In this document: positions 7,473 to 14,676 of the stretch, piece by piece
Layout: each line of letters starts with the position of its first letter
How positions within the stretch are numbered: position 1 is the first letter of the stretch
Source: Clostridiales bacterium
GTDB lineage: Bacteria; Bacillota_A; Clostridia; Oscillospirales; Oscillospiraceae
Length of the DNA stretch: 25,181 nt
NCBI GenBank assembly: GCA_014799485.1
Contig: JAAVHY010000017.1
Location: forward strand, 1 to 25,181
Direction: 5' to 3'
Position numbers and translations under genes: made by a program
The notes under the pieces: generated by a model
The model's input: only the letters and a program-made list of their open reading frames with translations
Database searches by the model: none
Told to the model about the DNA's origin: nothing

Positions 7473-8246
7473 ATGCCAACCTCTATAGTGGATATATTAA
7501 AAATCATAGTTAATGATGTTCTTCCAGCAATAGGAAACCTGTGCCTGTTTTTTATTTCTGTTTATACGTTTCGTCTTACTATTTTTCCCAAAAAACTTCG
7601 ATTTATTGGATATAAGCCATGCTTGTCCATGTTTGAGGGGGACGCTGTTGAAATCACATTAGAAAATAGAGCACTATCGCCTGTTGTTATAGAAGCTGTT
7701 TCCGTAGTCTTAAACGGGTATAATATAAAAATCTTTTCAGAAGAAGACGATGGGCCTTGCATAATAGATGGATTTAAGACTGGAAAGATTAAAATGATTC
7801 CGTTTTCATCCATTTATTGTGAAGAGGGGGAGATAAGTTTTGGCATTGATAAAGATATATATCTTATCGTAGACACACCACGAGGCAAGCAATACTTGAA
7901 TTATGCCGGTGACCCTAAAAAGTATTTTTTAAGGTTTCGAGAAAAATTTAATCCTGTTAAACATGCCACAGTAAAGAGAAACTACTTTAATGGTAAAATC
8001 CTAAAACCATATGTTCGATACGCAATCCTTTATGCTGACAGACAAAAAAATACACATACGGTATTTGTGCTCCCGTCAGGAGTAATGAGCGAAATGCTAT
8101 TTGGATATAACGGATTAACCGAAGATATTGCGCTTAGCAAAGAAACTATGTGCGCTCATTTTGAAAAAGAGTTTTCAAAAGTTAACCTTCTTTTTGCTAT
8201 CAAAGAATTTACTAATACCGACAGCTTAATTATTGACTATGATTGA
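7473..8246 (+). CDS. Unknown membrane-anchored protein, 257 residues
   Basis: AGGAG at 7461-7465 precedes ATG 7473. One hydrophobic segment at about residues 13-35 (VLPAIGNLCLFFISVYTF) predicts an N-terminal anchor, followed by a mostly beta-rich soluble part (DAVEITLENRALSPVVIEAVSVVL, EGEISFGIDKDIYLIVD) and a helical C-terminus. The gene follows the resolvase after 27 bp and may be cotranscribed. It is AT-rich like the rest of the element and is the last gene before the right repeat, a frequent place for cargo such as defence genes. I do not recognise the family and propose no function. Confidence 0.75.
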   Translation: MPTSIVDILKIIVNDVLPAIGNLCLFFISVYTFRLTIFPKKLRFIGYKPCLSMFEGDAVEITLENRALSPVVIEAVSVVLNGYNIKIFSEEDDGPCIIDGFKTGKIKMIPFSSIYCEEGEISFGIDKDIYLIVDTPRGKQYLNYAGDPKKYFLRFREKFNPVKHATVKRNYFNGKILKPYVRYAILYADRQKNTHTVFVLPSGVMSEMLFGYNGLTEDIALSKETMCAHFEKEFSKVNLLFAIKEFTNTDSLIIDYD

Positions 8247-8421
8247 GAAGATCATGAATATGGGCCTATAATGGCCCAGTTGGTGGAATAAACCGCCGTG
8301 TATTGTATCTTAGGTTACTCCCCTGTTGGAGTAACTAAGAAATAAAAACAAGACTTGCAAAACTGAAAAGCCGTTGATTTTCTTGCAGTTGTTCCCCGCG
8401 TTGCGGCCACAGGCCGCAACG
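8247..8421. repeat. Three inverted repeats before the right attachment repeat
   Basis: In 175 bp without a gene there are three hairpins: TGGGCC-TATAAT-GGCCCA (8261-8278), a 12-bp stem with one bulge at 8309-8339, and a perfect 10-bp stem with 3-base loop at 8399-8421 that touches the first base of the right repeat. None has a clear T tract on the plus strand. They may form the attP arm region or an origin. Confidence 0.6.
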
Positions 8422-8510
8422 AACGAGATGGGCTACTCCAACAAGGTGCTGGAGCTCATCAAGCACATGTACAGCGTCGACCACAAGTAATTTGCGGTCA
8501 AAACCGTTAA
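8422..8510 (+). repeat. Right attachment repeat (attR): duplicated gap 3' end
   Basis: This is a perfect 89-bp copy of 1260-1348, containing the last 22 gap codons, TAA and 20 bp. It has no start or ribosome site and is not expressed as a gene. It is followed at once by the terminator that presumably served gap before insertion. Confidence 0.9.
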
Positions 8511-8522
8511 CTATGAAAAGCG

Positions 8523-8552
8523 CCCCCTCGGGTTTCCGAGGGGGTGTTTTTT
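8523..8552. terminator. Original gap terminator, now behind the element
   Basis: A 9-bp stem CCCCCTCGG-GTTT-CCGAGGGGG (8523-8544) followed by TGTTTTTTA lies 12 bp after the right repeat. Its distance from the duplicated gap stop is right for a gap terminator. On the minus strand CGCTTTTC follows, so it may also end the xre gene at 8551. Confidence 0.85.
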
Positions 8553-8793
8553 ATTGCTGATCTTTACTTTCGATTTCCTGCTCGATTTTTCTGACCAATT
8601 CACTGGGGCGCATATTGAGGGCTAAGGCAATCCGCCATATCGTTTCGAAATTTGCTTGTTTACTCCCGTTTTCAATCATTGTTAAGTGTGTGCGTGCAAT
8701 TCCGGCAAGGCCGCTCAATACATCCTGCGATAACCCTTTTTCTTTTCTTAAAAGGCGAATTGTCTGCCCAATCGTTATATTGTCAAATTGCAC
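8551..8793 (-). CDS. Small Xre-family regulator
   Basis: An 80-residue protein that is almost entirely a Cro/CI-type helix-turn-helix (TIRLLRKEKGLSQDVLSGLAG ... THLTMIENGSKQANFETIWRIA). The start is GTG 8793, preceded by GAGAGGTGAT; nearby ATG triplets are out of frame. It converges on the gap terminator, lies just outside the right repeat and is divergent from the orphan at 8914, which it may control. Whether it is host or part of an older insertion is unclear. Confidence 0.8.
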   Translation of the reverse strand: MQFDNITIGQTIRLLRKEKGLSQDVLSGLAGIARTHLTMIENGSKQANFETIWRIALALNMRPSELVRKIEQEIESKDQQ

Positions 8794-8857
8794 ATCATCA
8801 CCTCTCCCATTCCATTTGTAGTGTATGGGAGAAATAAAGAATTTTAGTCTACTATCA

Positions 8858-8886
8858 TAGACAGTTCTTTCTTTTTATGCTATAAT
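8858..8886 (+). promoter_or_regulatory. Promoter of the 94-residue orphan
   Basis: TAGACA (8858-8863), a 17-base spacer and TATAAT (8881-8886), then AAAGGAGG before ATG 8914. Confidence 0.75.
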
Positions 8887-8913
8887 TTGTGATATGCAAA
8901 GGAGGCGTTTGCG

Positions 8914-9198
8914 ATGAAAGATGGGGCACGCTGGGAATTTATCTATAACCAGATCAATGGCATGAACGAGCCGGATGTATGTGAATGGGCCAAAGACGAA
9001 ACTTCTGAGGGCGGGGAAGTTGCCCCACTGATAGAACAAGTTTATGAGGCCCGCAACCGCCTTTGCGGAAAAATGGGGTTAAATCCTGACACCGACCCGG
9101 ATTTTGAGCTGCTGATCAGCGGGTTGGAGGACCTGTCCCGTACCTGCGGGAAATTGATGTACCACTATGGATACCAGGATGGAGTAAACGCCAAATAA
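8914..9198 (+). CDS. Small unknown acidic protein
   Basis: A 94-residue protein with clear promoter, AAAGGAGG ribosome site and terminator, so it is very likely real. It is acidic and helical (QINGMNEPDVCEWAKDE, EQVYEARNRLCGKMG, ISGLEDLSRTCGKLMYHYGYQDG) with no membrane segment. It stands divergently next to a small Xre gene. The family is not recognised, though similar small proteins are common in clostridial accessory regions. Confidence 0.75.
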   Translation: MKDGARWEFIYNQINGMNEPDVCEWAKDETSEGGEVAPLIEQVYEARNRLCGKMGLNPDTDPDFELLISGLEDLSRTCGKLMYHYGYQDGVNAK

Positions 9199-9202
9199 TA
9201 AA

Positions 9203-9230
9203 AAGCCCGCCGGTCACGTCCGGCGGGCTT
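9203..9230. terminator. Bidirectional terminator (divIVA operon and orphan)
   Basis: An 11-bp perfect stem (9203-9213 with 9220-9230). On the minus strand CTTTTTATTATTT follows, making a strong terminator for the divIVA operon; on the plus strand the T run is weaker. Confidence 0.88.
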
Positions 9231-9233
9231 CTC

Positions 9234-9941
9234 TTATTGGATCTTGTAGTCCTTCCCGAACTGCAGGTCGGTATACCGCCGGGTGGCGTCCGGATCCAGC
9301 TCCAGCTCGTCCGCCGCGGGGTCGGGGAGGTCGTCCGGCATGGGGGGCACGTCATCGTCCGGCCCCACCGCGACCAGGCGGGGCTCAGCCTGCTGGACGG
9401 CGGCCGCCTCTTCCTCCTGGCGGACCTGGGCGTCCAGGGCGGCCTTGATGTCATCGGCGGGATCACTGGGCGCGGTCATCAGCTCGGGGGGGACCAGGTC
9501 GCCCAGGCTGGACAGGAAGAGCATCTCGTCCTCGTGGGCCTGGGCCAGCTTTTTCACATAGGCGGCGGTGGACTCCTGGGCCTTCTTCAGCCGGTATTCC
9601 TCGGCGGCGACGGCCTTCTGCAGCTCTTCCGTGCGCTGCTGGGCGCCCTGCTCGGCATCGCCGATCATCTCGTCCCGCTTGCGCTTGGCCTCGTCCATCA
9701 TGGACTCCGCCATCTGCTGGGCGGCCAGCAGGGTCTTGCGCATGGTTTCCTCGGTGGCGCGGTATTCCTCCACCTTGTCGGACAGTACCTTCAGCTTGTT
9801 CTTCAAAATGGCGTTTTCATTGTACAGGGCGGTATAGTCCTCGGTGAGCGCGTCCAAAAACTCGTCCACCTGGCCCAGGTTATAGCCGCCCAGGGTCGCC
9901 TTGGCAAAGGAGTGGCTGGCCACCTCCTGCGGAGTCATCAT
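9234..9941 (-). CDS. divIVA: DivIVA-domain cell-division/septum placement protein
   Basis: A 235-residue protein with the DivIVA N-terminal signature (MTPQEVASHSFAKA, GGYNLGQVDEFLDAL), which binds curved membrane, followed by a coiled coil to about residue 150 (KNKLKVLSDKVEEY, AKRKRDEMIGDAEQGAQQ). The C-terminal tail is acidic and proline-rich and ends FGKDYKIQ. DivIVA recruits partners to division sites and poles. It is the last gene of the miaA-to-divIVA operon, 20 bp after sepF, as in many Firmicutes. AAGGGGGA precedes the start; MM permits start at 9941 or 9938. Confidence 0.93.
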   Translation of the reverse strand: MMTPQEVASHSFAKATLGGYNLGQVDEFLDALTEDYTALYNENAILKNKLKVLSDKVEEYRATEETMRKTLLAAQQMAESMMDEAKRKRDEMIGDAEQGAQQRTEELQKAVAAEEYRLKKAQESTAAYVKKLAQAHEDEMLFLSSLGDLVPPELMTAPSDPADDIKAALDAQVRQEEEAAAVQQAEPRLVAVGPDDDVPPMPDDLPDPAADELELDPDATRRYTDLQFGKDYKIQ

Positions 9942-9961
9942 GGATCAGTTTCCCCCTTGTC

Positions 9962-10405
9962 TCAGAAATACAGGCCGTTGTTTTCCAGCTCGTCGATGAG
10001 GTCGCCCAGGATCTCCACATTGTAGGGGGTGATGATGTAAGTGGACAGCGCCACCTTCTTGATGGTGCCCTCGTTGGCGTAGGCCACGCCGGACAAAAAG
10101 TCGATGAGGCGGCGGGCGATGTTCTTGTCCGTCTGCTCCAGGTTGAGCACCACGGTGCGCTTGTCCCGCAGGTGGTCGGCGATCTCGGAGGCGTTCTCAA
10201 ACCGGGTGGGGCTGACCAGCACCACCTGGAGCTGGGTGGTGGTGTGGATGTTGACGACCTTGTTGCTGCGGCGGTCGATGTCGCGGTCGCGGTCCCTGGC
10301 GGGGTCCTTGGTGGTGTTCACCGGGGTGAAGTCCTCCTCGTAGTCGTCCTCCATCTCGTCCTCATAGGGGCGGGCCAGACGCTTGAGTTCGTCGATCAGG
10401 CTCAT
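9962..10405 (-). CDS. sepF: Cell division protein SepF
   Basis: A 147-residue FtsZ-binding protein that anchors the Z ring to the membrane. It has a short amphipathic N-terminus (MSLIDELKRLARP), a charged linker (ARDRDRDIDRR) and the SepF core with RTVVLNLEQTDKNIARRLIDFLSG and the glycine-bearing dimer region ANEGTIKKVALSTYIITP. Length is normal. GGGAG precedes ATG 10405. It lies 16 bp after yggS, the conserved ylmE-sepF order, with divIVA next. Confidence 0.96.
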   Translation of the reverse strand: MSLIDELKRLARPYEDEMEDDYEEDFTPVNTTKDPARDRDRDIDRRSNKVVNIHTTTQLQVVLVSPTRFENASEIADHLRDKRTVVLNLEQTDKNIARRLIDFLSGVAYANEGTIKKVALSTYIITPYNVEILGDLIDELENNGLYF

Positions 10406-10421
10406 ATAGACGGGTCTCCCT

Positions 10422-11135
10422 TCAGTCTTGAGTAGATAACATGGGCGGGCGCGGGCCGAACAGGGCGGAACCCACCCGGACGCAAGTGGAACCGGCGGCG
10501 ACAGCGTCCGCGTAGTCGCCGCTCATCCCCATGGAAAGCACGTCCATATCTTCACCATTATGGACCATTTCCCGTCTTATGTCAACAGCCAACTGGCGCA
10601 AATTTTGAAAATGCGGCAGATTTTCTCCGGGCCGCGTGGAAGCCGGGGGGATGCACATCAGCCCCCGCAGGCGCACGCCGCCCAGCCCGGAGGCCAACCG
10701 GGCGGCGGCCAGGGCCTCTTCCGGGGCAAAGCCGGACTTGGACGCTTCCCCCGCCAGATTGATCTCCAGCAGGATGTCCTGGACAAGCCTCAGCCTGTCC
10801 GCCCGCTCCGCGATGGCGCGCAGCAGCTTTTCCGAGGAGACGGAGTGGATGAGCTCCACCCGCCCCACCACATACTTCACTTTGTTGGTCTGGAGGTGGC
10901 CGATGAAGTGGACGGCCGCGTCCCCGTAAGCGTCGTCCGCCAGGTGCGCGGTGAGCTCCTGCACCCGGTTTTCCCCGCACACCGCCACCCCGGCGTCCAC
11001 CGCGGCCCGGATGGTGTCCGAGCTCTGGGTCTTGGTGGCCGCCAGCAGGGTGACGGACGCCGGGTCCCGGCCCGCCGCGATGGCGGCGGCGTCGATGTCC
11101 GCCCGCACCCGGGCCAGACGTTCTTGCAGTTCCAT
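10422..11135 (-). CDS. yggS: PLP homeostasis protein, YggS/YlmE family
   Basis: A 237-residue TIM-barrel protein that binds pyridoxal phosphate and keeps B6 and amino-acid pools balanced; it has no known enzyme reaction. The PLP lysine is Lys35 (LAATKTQ). Other family motifs are GENRVQEL, HFIGHLQTNK, IHSVSSEKL, EINLAGEASKSGF, LMCIPP, LSMGMSGDY and the phosphate-binding VRVGSALFG. ATG 11135 overlaps the stop of the upstream gene as ATGA and fits the family start, so the longer upstream frame is rejected. It is translationally coupled within the division operon. Confidence 0.95.
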   Translation of the reverse strand: MELQERLARVRADIDAAAIAAGRDPASVTLLAATKTQSSDTIRAAVDAGVAVCGENRVQELTAHLADDAYGDAAVHFIGHLQTNKVKYVVGRVELIHSVSSEKLLRAIAERADRLRLVQDILLEINLAGEASKSGFAPEEALAAARLASGLGGVRLRGLMCIPPASTRPGENLPHFQNLRQLAVDIRREMVHNGEDMDVLSMGMSGDYADAVAAGSTCVRVGSALFGPRPPMLSTQD

Positions 11136-12394
11136 CAGCGCACCACCTTCCCGTCGTAGATGCCGGAGGAGTTGAGGATGACCTCGTCCCCCGCCCGCAG
11201 GCGTTTGGACGCGTCCTGGTTCACAGGGCGGACCAGGTAATAGGTGTCGTCGGTGTAGAGCACCTCTACCGCCTGCCACTCCGCCTGAGAGCTGACCACG
11301 GTGAACACCCCGTAGCGGTTGACCCTGCTGACGGCGCCGTCGTCATCGGTGACATCCTCGGTCACCACCCGCAGGGCCTTGCGGGGGATGCGGATGCCCT
11401 CGATCTGCCGGGTGACCACGTCCACAGTCTGGATGCGGAGCATGGCGGTGTCCGCCAGGTGGGAGCGGCAGGAGAAGACGGCCAGCGTCCGCTCCCCCTC
11501 CAGGGAGACCCGGTCCAGGGTCATCTCCACCTGGCCGTAGTAGTCCCCGGAGAAGGAGAGGGTGTACTTCCGGCCGGACTGGAGGCCGGTGTCGGTGCCG
11601 TCCAGCAGGGCGGCAAAATACCAGGTGGAGCCGGTGACCAGCTTGCCCACGGCATTGGGGCTGGGGCTGTACTGCTGGTGGAGCAGGTCGTCCAGGCCGT
11701 CGGCGGTGAGCCCGTCCAGCATGGCGGGGGAGACCACGCCCTCCCAGCCGTCCGCCCCGGCGGAATACACCCCGGAGACCGGGGCGTACACGGTGGTGGA
11801 CACCTGGTTCAGCGAGTGGTTCAGCTGCGCCAGCTGGGACTGCTTGTCCGCGATGAGCTGGGAGAGCTGGCCGGCGGCGTTGGTATCGCCGTAGGTATAG
11901 TCCCGCTTGAACACCATGGCGCGCAGGTTGAGGGCGGAATCCTCCAGGGTGGTCAGATCCCCGCCGGCGGCCAGGGTGCGCAGGGCCACGATGGAGTTGA
12001 TGACCTGGGCGTCCAGCCGGGCGGCGTCGGTGTTCTGGGTGCCGGAGCCCAGGGCGTATTGCAGCTGCTGGATCTCCGCCTCCAGCGAGCGGATGGACTG
12101 CCGGGTGGTGAGGGCGGAGGGATCGCTGTACAGCAGGGCCACCGCGTCCCCCACGGCGGCCTTGGCGCCTTCGGCCAGGATCTGGTCCACATAGCCCCCG
12201 GAGCCGTTCAGGGGGACCTCCGTGCGCACCAGGATGCCGGTGGCCTCCGCACCCACGTCCAAGGAGAAGGCATACGCCGGGGTGGTGGCCAGCTCTTCCT
12301 TCCAGCCCCGGACAAAGTAGACGGCCAAGTAGACCCCCACCCCCAGGCAGAGGATGGCGATCATGATCTTGGTGGCGAGGGTGCTCTCTTTCAT
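11135..12394 (-). CDS. HlyD-like membrane-fusion/adaptor protein
   Basis: A 419-residue protein with one N-terminal membrane segment (about 8-28, IMIAILCLGVGVYLAVYFV) and an extracellular part. A split biotinyl-lipoyl-like region (VGAEATGILVRTE; TTVYAPVSGVYS) flanks a coiled coil (SIRSLEAEIQQLQYAL ... LIADKQSQLAQLNHSL), followed by beta-barrel regions, as in HlyD adaptors. No transporter gene is adjacent. The genes around it (hfq, yggS, sepF, divIVA) suggest a role in envelope or septum function; such HlyD-like genes occur next to ylmE/sepF in clostridia. The start has only a weak ribosome site (AAAAGAG), and it overlaps yggS by ATGA. Confidence 0.85.
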   Translation of the reverse strand: MKESTLATKIMIAILCLGVGVYLAVYFVRGWKEELATTPAYAFSLDVGAEATGILVRTEVPLNGSGGYVDQILAEGAKAAVGDAVALLYSDPSALTTRQSIRSLEAEIQQLQYALGSGTQNTDAARLDAQVINSIVALRTLAAGGDLTTLEDSALNLRAMVFKRDYTYGDTNAAGQLSQLIADKQSQLAQLNHSLNQVSTTVYAPVSGVYSAGADGWEGVVSPAMLDGLTADGLDDLLHQQYSPSPNAVGKLVTGSTWYFAALLDGTDTGLQSGRKYTLSFSGDYYGQVEMTLDRVSLEGERTLAVFSCRSHLADTAMLRIQTVDVVTRQIEGIRIPRKALRVVTEDVTDDDGAVSRVNRYGVFTVVSSQAEWQAVEVLYTDDTYYLVRPVNQDASKRLRAGDEVILNSSGIYDGKVVR

Positions 12395-12415
12395 GGGATC
12401 AGCTCTTTTCTTTCT

Positions 12416-12661
12416 CTACGCCTCCACTTCGATGGGGTGCTCCGGGGCGATGGTGGAGATGGCGTGCTTGTAGATGACTTGCTGCTTGCCGTCGGACACC
12501 ACGACCACCACATAGGGGTCGAAGGCGGTGATGACCCCCCGGAGCTGGTAGCCGTTCATAAGGAACACGGTGACCCGGGCGGCGAGACGGCGGGCGGCGG
12601 ACAAAAAGGTGTCCTGGACGTTGGGCTGCTTGGCGACGGGAACGGCGGATGTAAGGCTCAT
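12416..12661 (-). CDS. hfq: RNA chaperone Hfq
   Basis: An 81-residue Sm-like RNA chaperone that forms hexamers and helps small RNAs pair with mRNAs. Sm1 is VTVFLMNGYQLRGVITAFDP and Sm2 contains the diagnostic YKHAIST. The N-terminal NVQDTFL replaces the usual NLQDxFL. ATG 12661 follows GAGGAG. It lies 37 bp after miaA, the widely conserved miaA-hfq order. The stop is TAG, so this host does use amber as a stop. Confidence 0.96.
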   Translation of the reverse strand: MSLTSAVPVAKQPNVQDTFLSAARRLAARVTVFLMNGYQLRGVITAFDPYVVVVVSDGKQQVIYKHAISTIAPEHPIEVEA

Positions 12662-12698
12662 GTAAATGCACTCCTCTTTTTATTGATTTCGAGCGCAC

Positions 12699-13643
12699 TT
12701 ATTTTAGCCCAGAGGAGGTGACAAGTTCTGTCGAAAAATCGAGGGCGGCGGGAAAATTTGGAATTTCACCCCACTCAAACCAGTGGGCGTTTTTGTTCCG
12801 CCGGAACCAGGTGAGCTGCCGCTTGGCGTACTGGCGGGAGCGGAGCTTCACCTCCTGTACCCCTTCCGATACGGGGCGGCCCTCCGATATGGCGGCGGCG
12901 ATCTCCTTGTAGCCGATGGCCTGCATGGCGGTGCACCCGCGGGGGACGCGGCCGGCCAGCAGGCCGCGCACCTCCCCCTCCAGGCCGCGGTCCATCATCT
13001 CGTCCACCCGGCGGTCGATGCGCGCCCACAGCCAGGGGCGTTCCCGGAAGTTCAGGGCGATGGTCAGCGGGGTGTAGCGGTCGGGCAGCGCCCGGCTCTC
13101 CCGGTCGTGCTGGGTGATGGTGACCCCCGTGGAGAGGTATACCTCCAGCGCCCGGAGGGTGCGCTTCTCGTCGTTGGGGTGGATGCGCCCCGCGGCGTCC
13201 GGGTCCGCCTGTTCCAGCTGGGCGCGCAGGGCGGGCAGGCCCTCGGCCTTCACCCGCGCCTGGAGGGCTTCCCGCAGGCCGCTGTCCGGCTCAAAGGGGG
13301 CGAACTGCCGCCCGGCCACCAGGTGGTCGATGTACAGCCCCGTCCCCCCGGCCACGATGGGCAGCCTGCCCCGGGCCAGGATATCGTCCACAATGGGGAC
13401 CGCGTCCGCCACGTACCGGGCCACAGAGTAGTTCTCCGCCGGGGCGGCCACGTCCAGCATATGGTGGGGTACGCCGCGCATTTCCTCCTGGGTGGGCTTG
13501 GCGGTGCCGATGTCCATTCCCCGGTAGACCTGCATGGAGTCGGCGGACACCACCTCGCCGCCGAACCGGCGGGCCAGCTCCACCGCCAGGGCGGTCTTGC
13601 CGGAGGCGGTGGGCCCGCATATGACCAGAATGTTAGGTTCCAT
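12699..13643 (-). CDS. miaA: tRNA dimethylallyltransferase MiaA
   Basis: A 314-residue enzyme that adds a dimethylallyl group to A37 of tRNAs reading UNN codons. The P-loop is GPTASGKT (10-17), followed by DSMQVYRGMDIGTAKPT (35-51), the substrate region VAGGTGLYIDHL and the C-terminal RSRQYAKRQLTWFR. ATG 13643 is chosen because GGGAGG lies just upstream and the P-loop spacing fits; the longer frame to 13682 has no ribosome site. It is the first gene of the minus-strand operon. Confidence 0.96.
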   Translation of the reverse strand: MEPNILVICGPTASGKTALAVELARRFGGEVVSADSMQVYRGMDIGTAKPTQEEMRGVPHHMLDVAAPAENYSVARYVADAVPIVDDILARGRLPIVAGGTGLYIDHLVAGRQFAPFEPDSGLREALQARVKAEGLPALRAQLEQADPDAAGRIHPNDEKRTLRALEVYLSTGVTITQHDRESRALPDRYTPLTIALNFRERPWLWARIDRRVDEMMDRGLEGEVRGLLAGRVPRGCTAMQAIGYKEIAAAISEGRPVSEGVQEVKLRSRQYAKRQLTWFRRNKNAHWFEWGEIPNFPAALDFSTELVTSSGLK

Positions 13644-13683
13644 AAAGCCTCCCGGCGGGCCCGCGCCCAAAGCATTTTCCAAT

Positions 13684-13712
13684 ATTATAGCGTAACTTTG
13701 CGGAAATTACAA
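13684..13712 (-). promoter_or_regulatory. Promoter of the miaA-divIVA operon
   Basis: On the minus strand TTGTAA (13712-13707), a 17-base spacer and TATAAT (13689-13684), 40 bases before the miaA start. Confidence 0.75.
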
Positions 13713-13724
13713 CCGTCCAGCATA

Positions 13725-13754
13725 TTGACATTTCATGGCCTGTGCGGTTATAAT
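13725..13754 (+). promoter_or_regulatory. Promoter of the PilZ gene
   Basis: TTGACA (13725-13730), an 18-base spacer and TATAAT (13749-13754). It is back to back with the miaA promoter. Confidence 0.8.
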
Positions 13755-13780
13755 TTATCAAAAGATTGGAGGGGGAGACC

Positions 13781-14494
13781 ATGGGCTTTTTATCATCCCT
13801 GTTCGGGCGTTCGGACGACTACGAGGAGGAAGAGCAGAACGAGGAGGGCGAACTGCCCCAGCTGTACACCGGCATGACGCTGGATGTGGAGACGGTGGAC
13901 GGGGAGCGGATCCTCACCGGGCGGCTCACCGGATTCAGTTCGTCCACCCTGACGCTGGAGCGGCTGCCCGGCGGGCTGTCCCTGGCCGTCCGGGAGATTG
14001 GCACCTCCGTGGTGGTGCGGGGGCTGGACGAGACGATGACCCCGTTCTATTTGAAGGGCGCCGTGCAGGAGTCCACCCGGGTGGTATGCAAGCTGAAGGA
14101 TGTGAAGGTCAAGCCCATCCCGGAGCACCGGCACGATTTCCGGCTGCGGATAAACGCGCCCGTGGCGATGTACTACCCCAAGGACACCACGTTCAGCCAC
14201 CCGGAGGAGTGTCTCCTGGTGGACATCAGCACCGGGGGCGCGTGCGTCGAGTCGGAGTATCTGCACGCTGTGGACGAGGTGCTGCGTTTGAAGGTGAAGC
14301 TGGAGGACTACGCCCCCATGGAGTTTTTGGGGGAGATCATCCGGGTGGTGGAGTACCAGCCGGGGAAATTCCGCTACGGCTTCCTGTTCGCCCAGCTGAA
14401 GGAGAAGGAGCTGACCGAGCTCACCCGGACGCTGTACAACCTCCAGGCGGGCAACCGCTCCACCTGGGTGCGCACCCCGGAGGGCCACTGGTAA
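13781..14494 (+). CDS. PilZ-domain protein (YcgR-like, c-di-GMP binding)
   Basis: A 237-residue protein. The C-terminal PilZ domain carries both c-di-GMP motifs: RxxxR (Arg117-His-Asp-Phe-Arg121) and DxSxxG (Asp148-Ile-Ser150-Thr-Gly-Gly153). The N-terminal part (about 25-110) matches the layout of a YcgR-type N domain and is preceded by an acidic stretch (DDYEEEEQNEEGE). It should sense c-di-GMP and act on motility or envelope. ATG 13781 follows GGAGGGGGAG; the in-frame TTG at 13766 overlaps that site. It has its own promoter and terminator, so it is monocistronic. Confidence 0.9.
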   Translation: MGFLSSLFGRSDDYEEEEQNEEGELPQLYTGMTLDVETVDGERILTGRLTGFSSSTLTLERLPGGLSLAVREIGTSVVVRGLDETMTPFYLKGAVQESTRVVCKLKDVKVKPIPEHRHDFRLRINAPVAMYYPKDTTFSHPEECLLVDISTGGACVESEYLHAVDEVLRLKVKLEDYAPMEFLGEIIRVVEYQPGKFRYGFLFAQLKEKELTELTRTLYNLQAGNRSTWVRTPEGHW

Positions 14495-14527
14495 CCGGGG
14501 AGATCCAACAGGAAAAGACAAAAAGGA

Positions 14528-14560
14528 GCGCCTATCCCTGGGAGGATAGGCGCTTTTTTT
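14528..14560 (+). terminator. Intrinsic terminator of the PilZ gene
   Basis: A 10-bp perfect stem (14528-14537 with 14544-14553) followed by seven T residues. Confidence 0.93.
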
Positions 14561-14580
14561 GCCTTTCCATCCGCTAAGCC

Positions 14581-14609
14581 TTGCCGAAAGGCCGTTTATC
14601 TGCTATAAT
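14581..14609 (+). promoter_or_regulatory. Promoter upstream of shikimate kinase
   Basis: TTGCCG (14581-14586), a 17-base spacer and TATAAT (14604-14609), about 70 bases before the start. Confidence 0.65.
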
Positions 14610-14676
14610 ATTACGATTACAGCGCCCGCCAGGATCTGGAAACCGGCGGGCGGAGGACGGTTGGGAGGGCGCGGGA

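Noticed and set aside
8422..8492. Second gap gene or gene fragment expressed at the right repeat
   Set aside because: Only the last 22 codons are present with no start or ribosome site; it is explained as an attachment-site duplication.
12783..13877. Long plus-strand frame opposite miaA
   Set aside because: It is antisense to a gene with all MiaA motifs, is rich in Gly/His/Val/Gln as expected for the complement of GC-rich coding DNA, and has no ribosome site. The same applies to long frames opposite the helicase (15131-17188), mnmG (18284-19864) and DivIVA.
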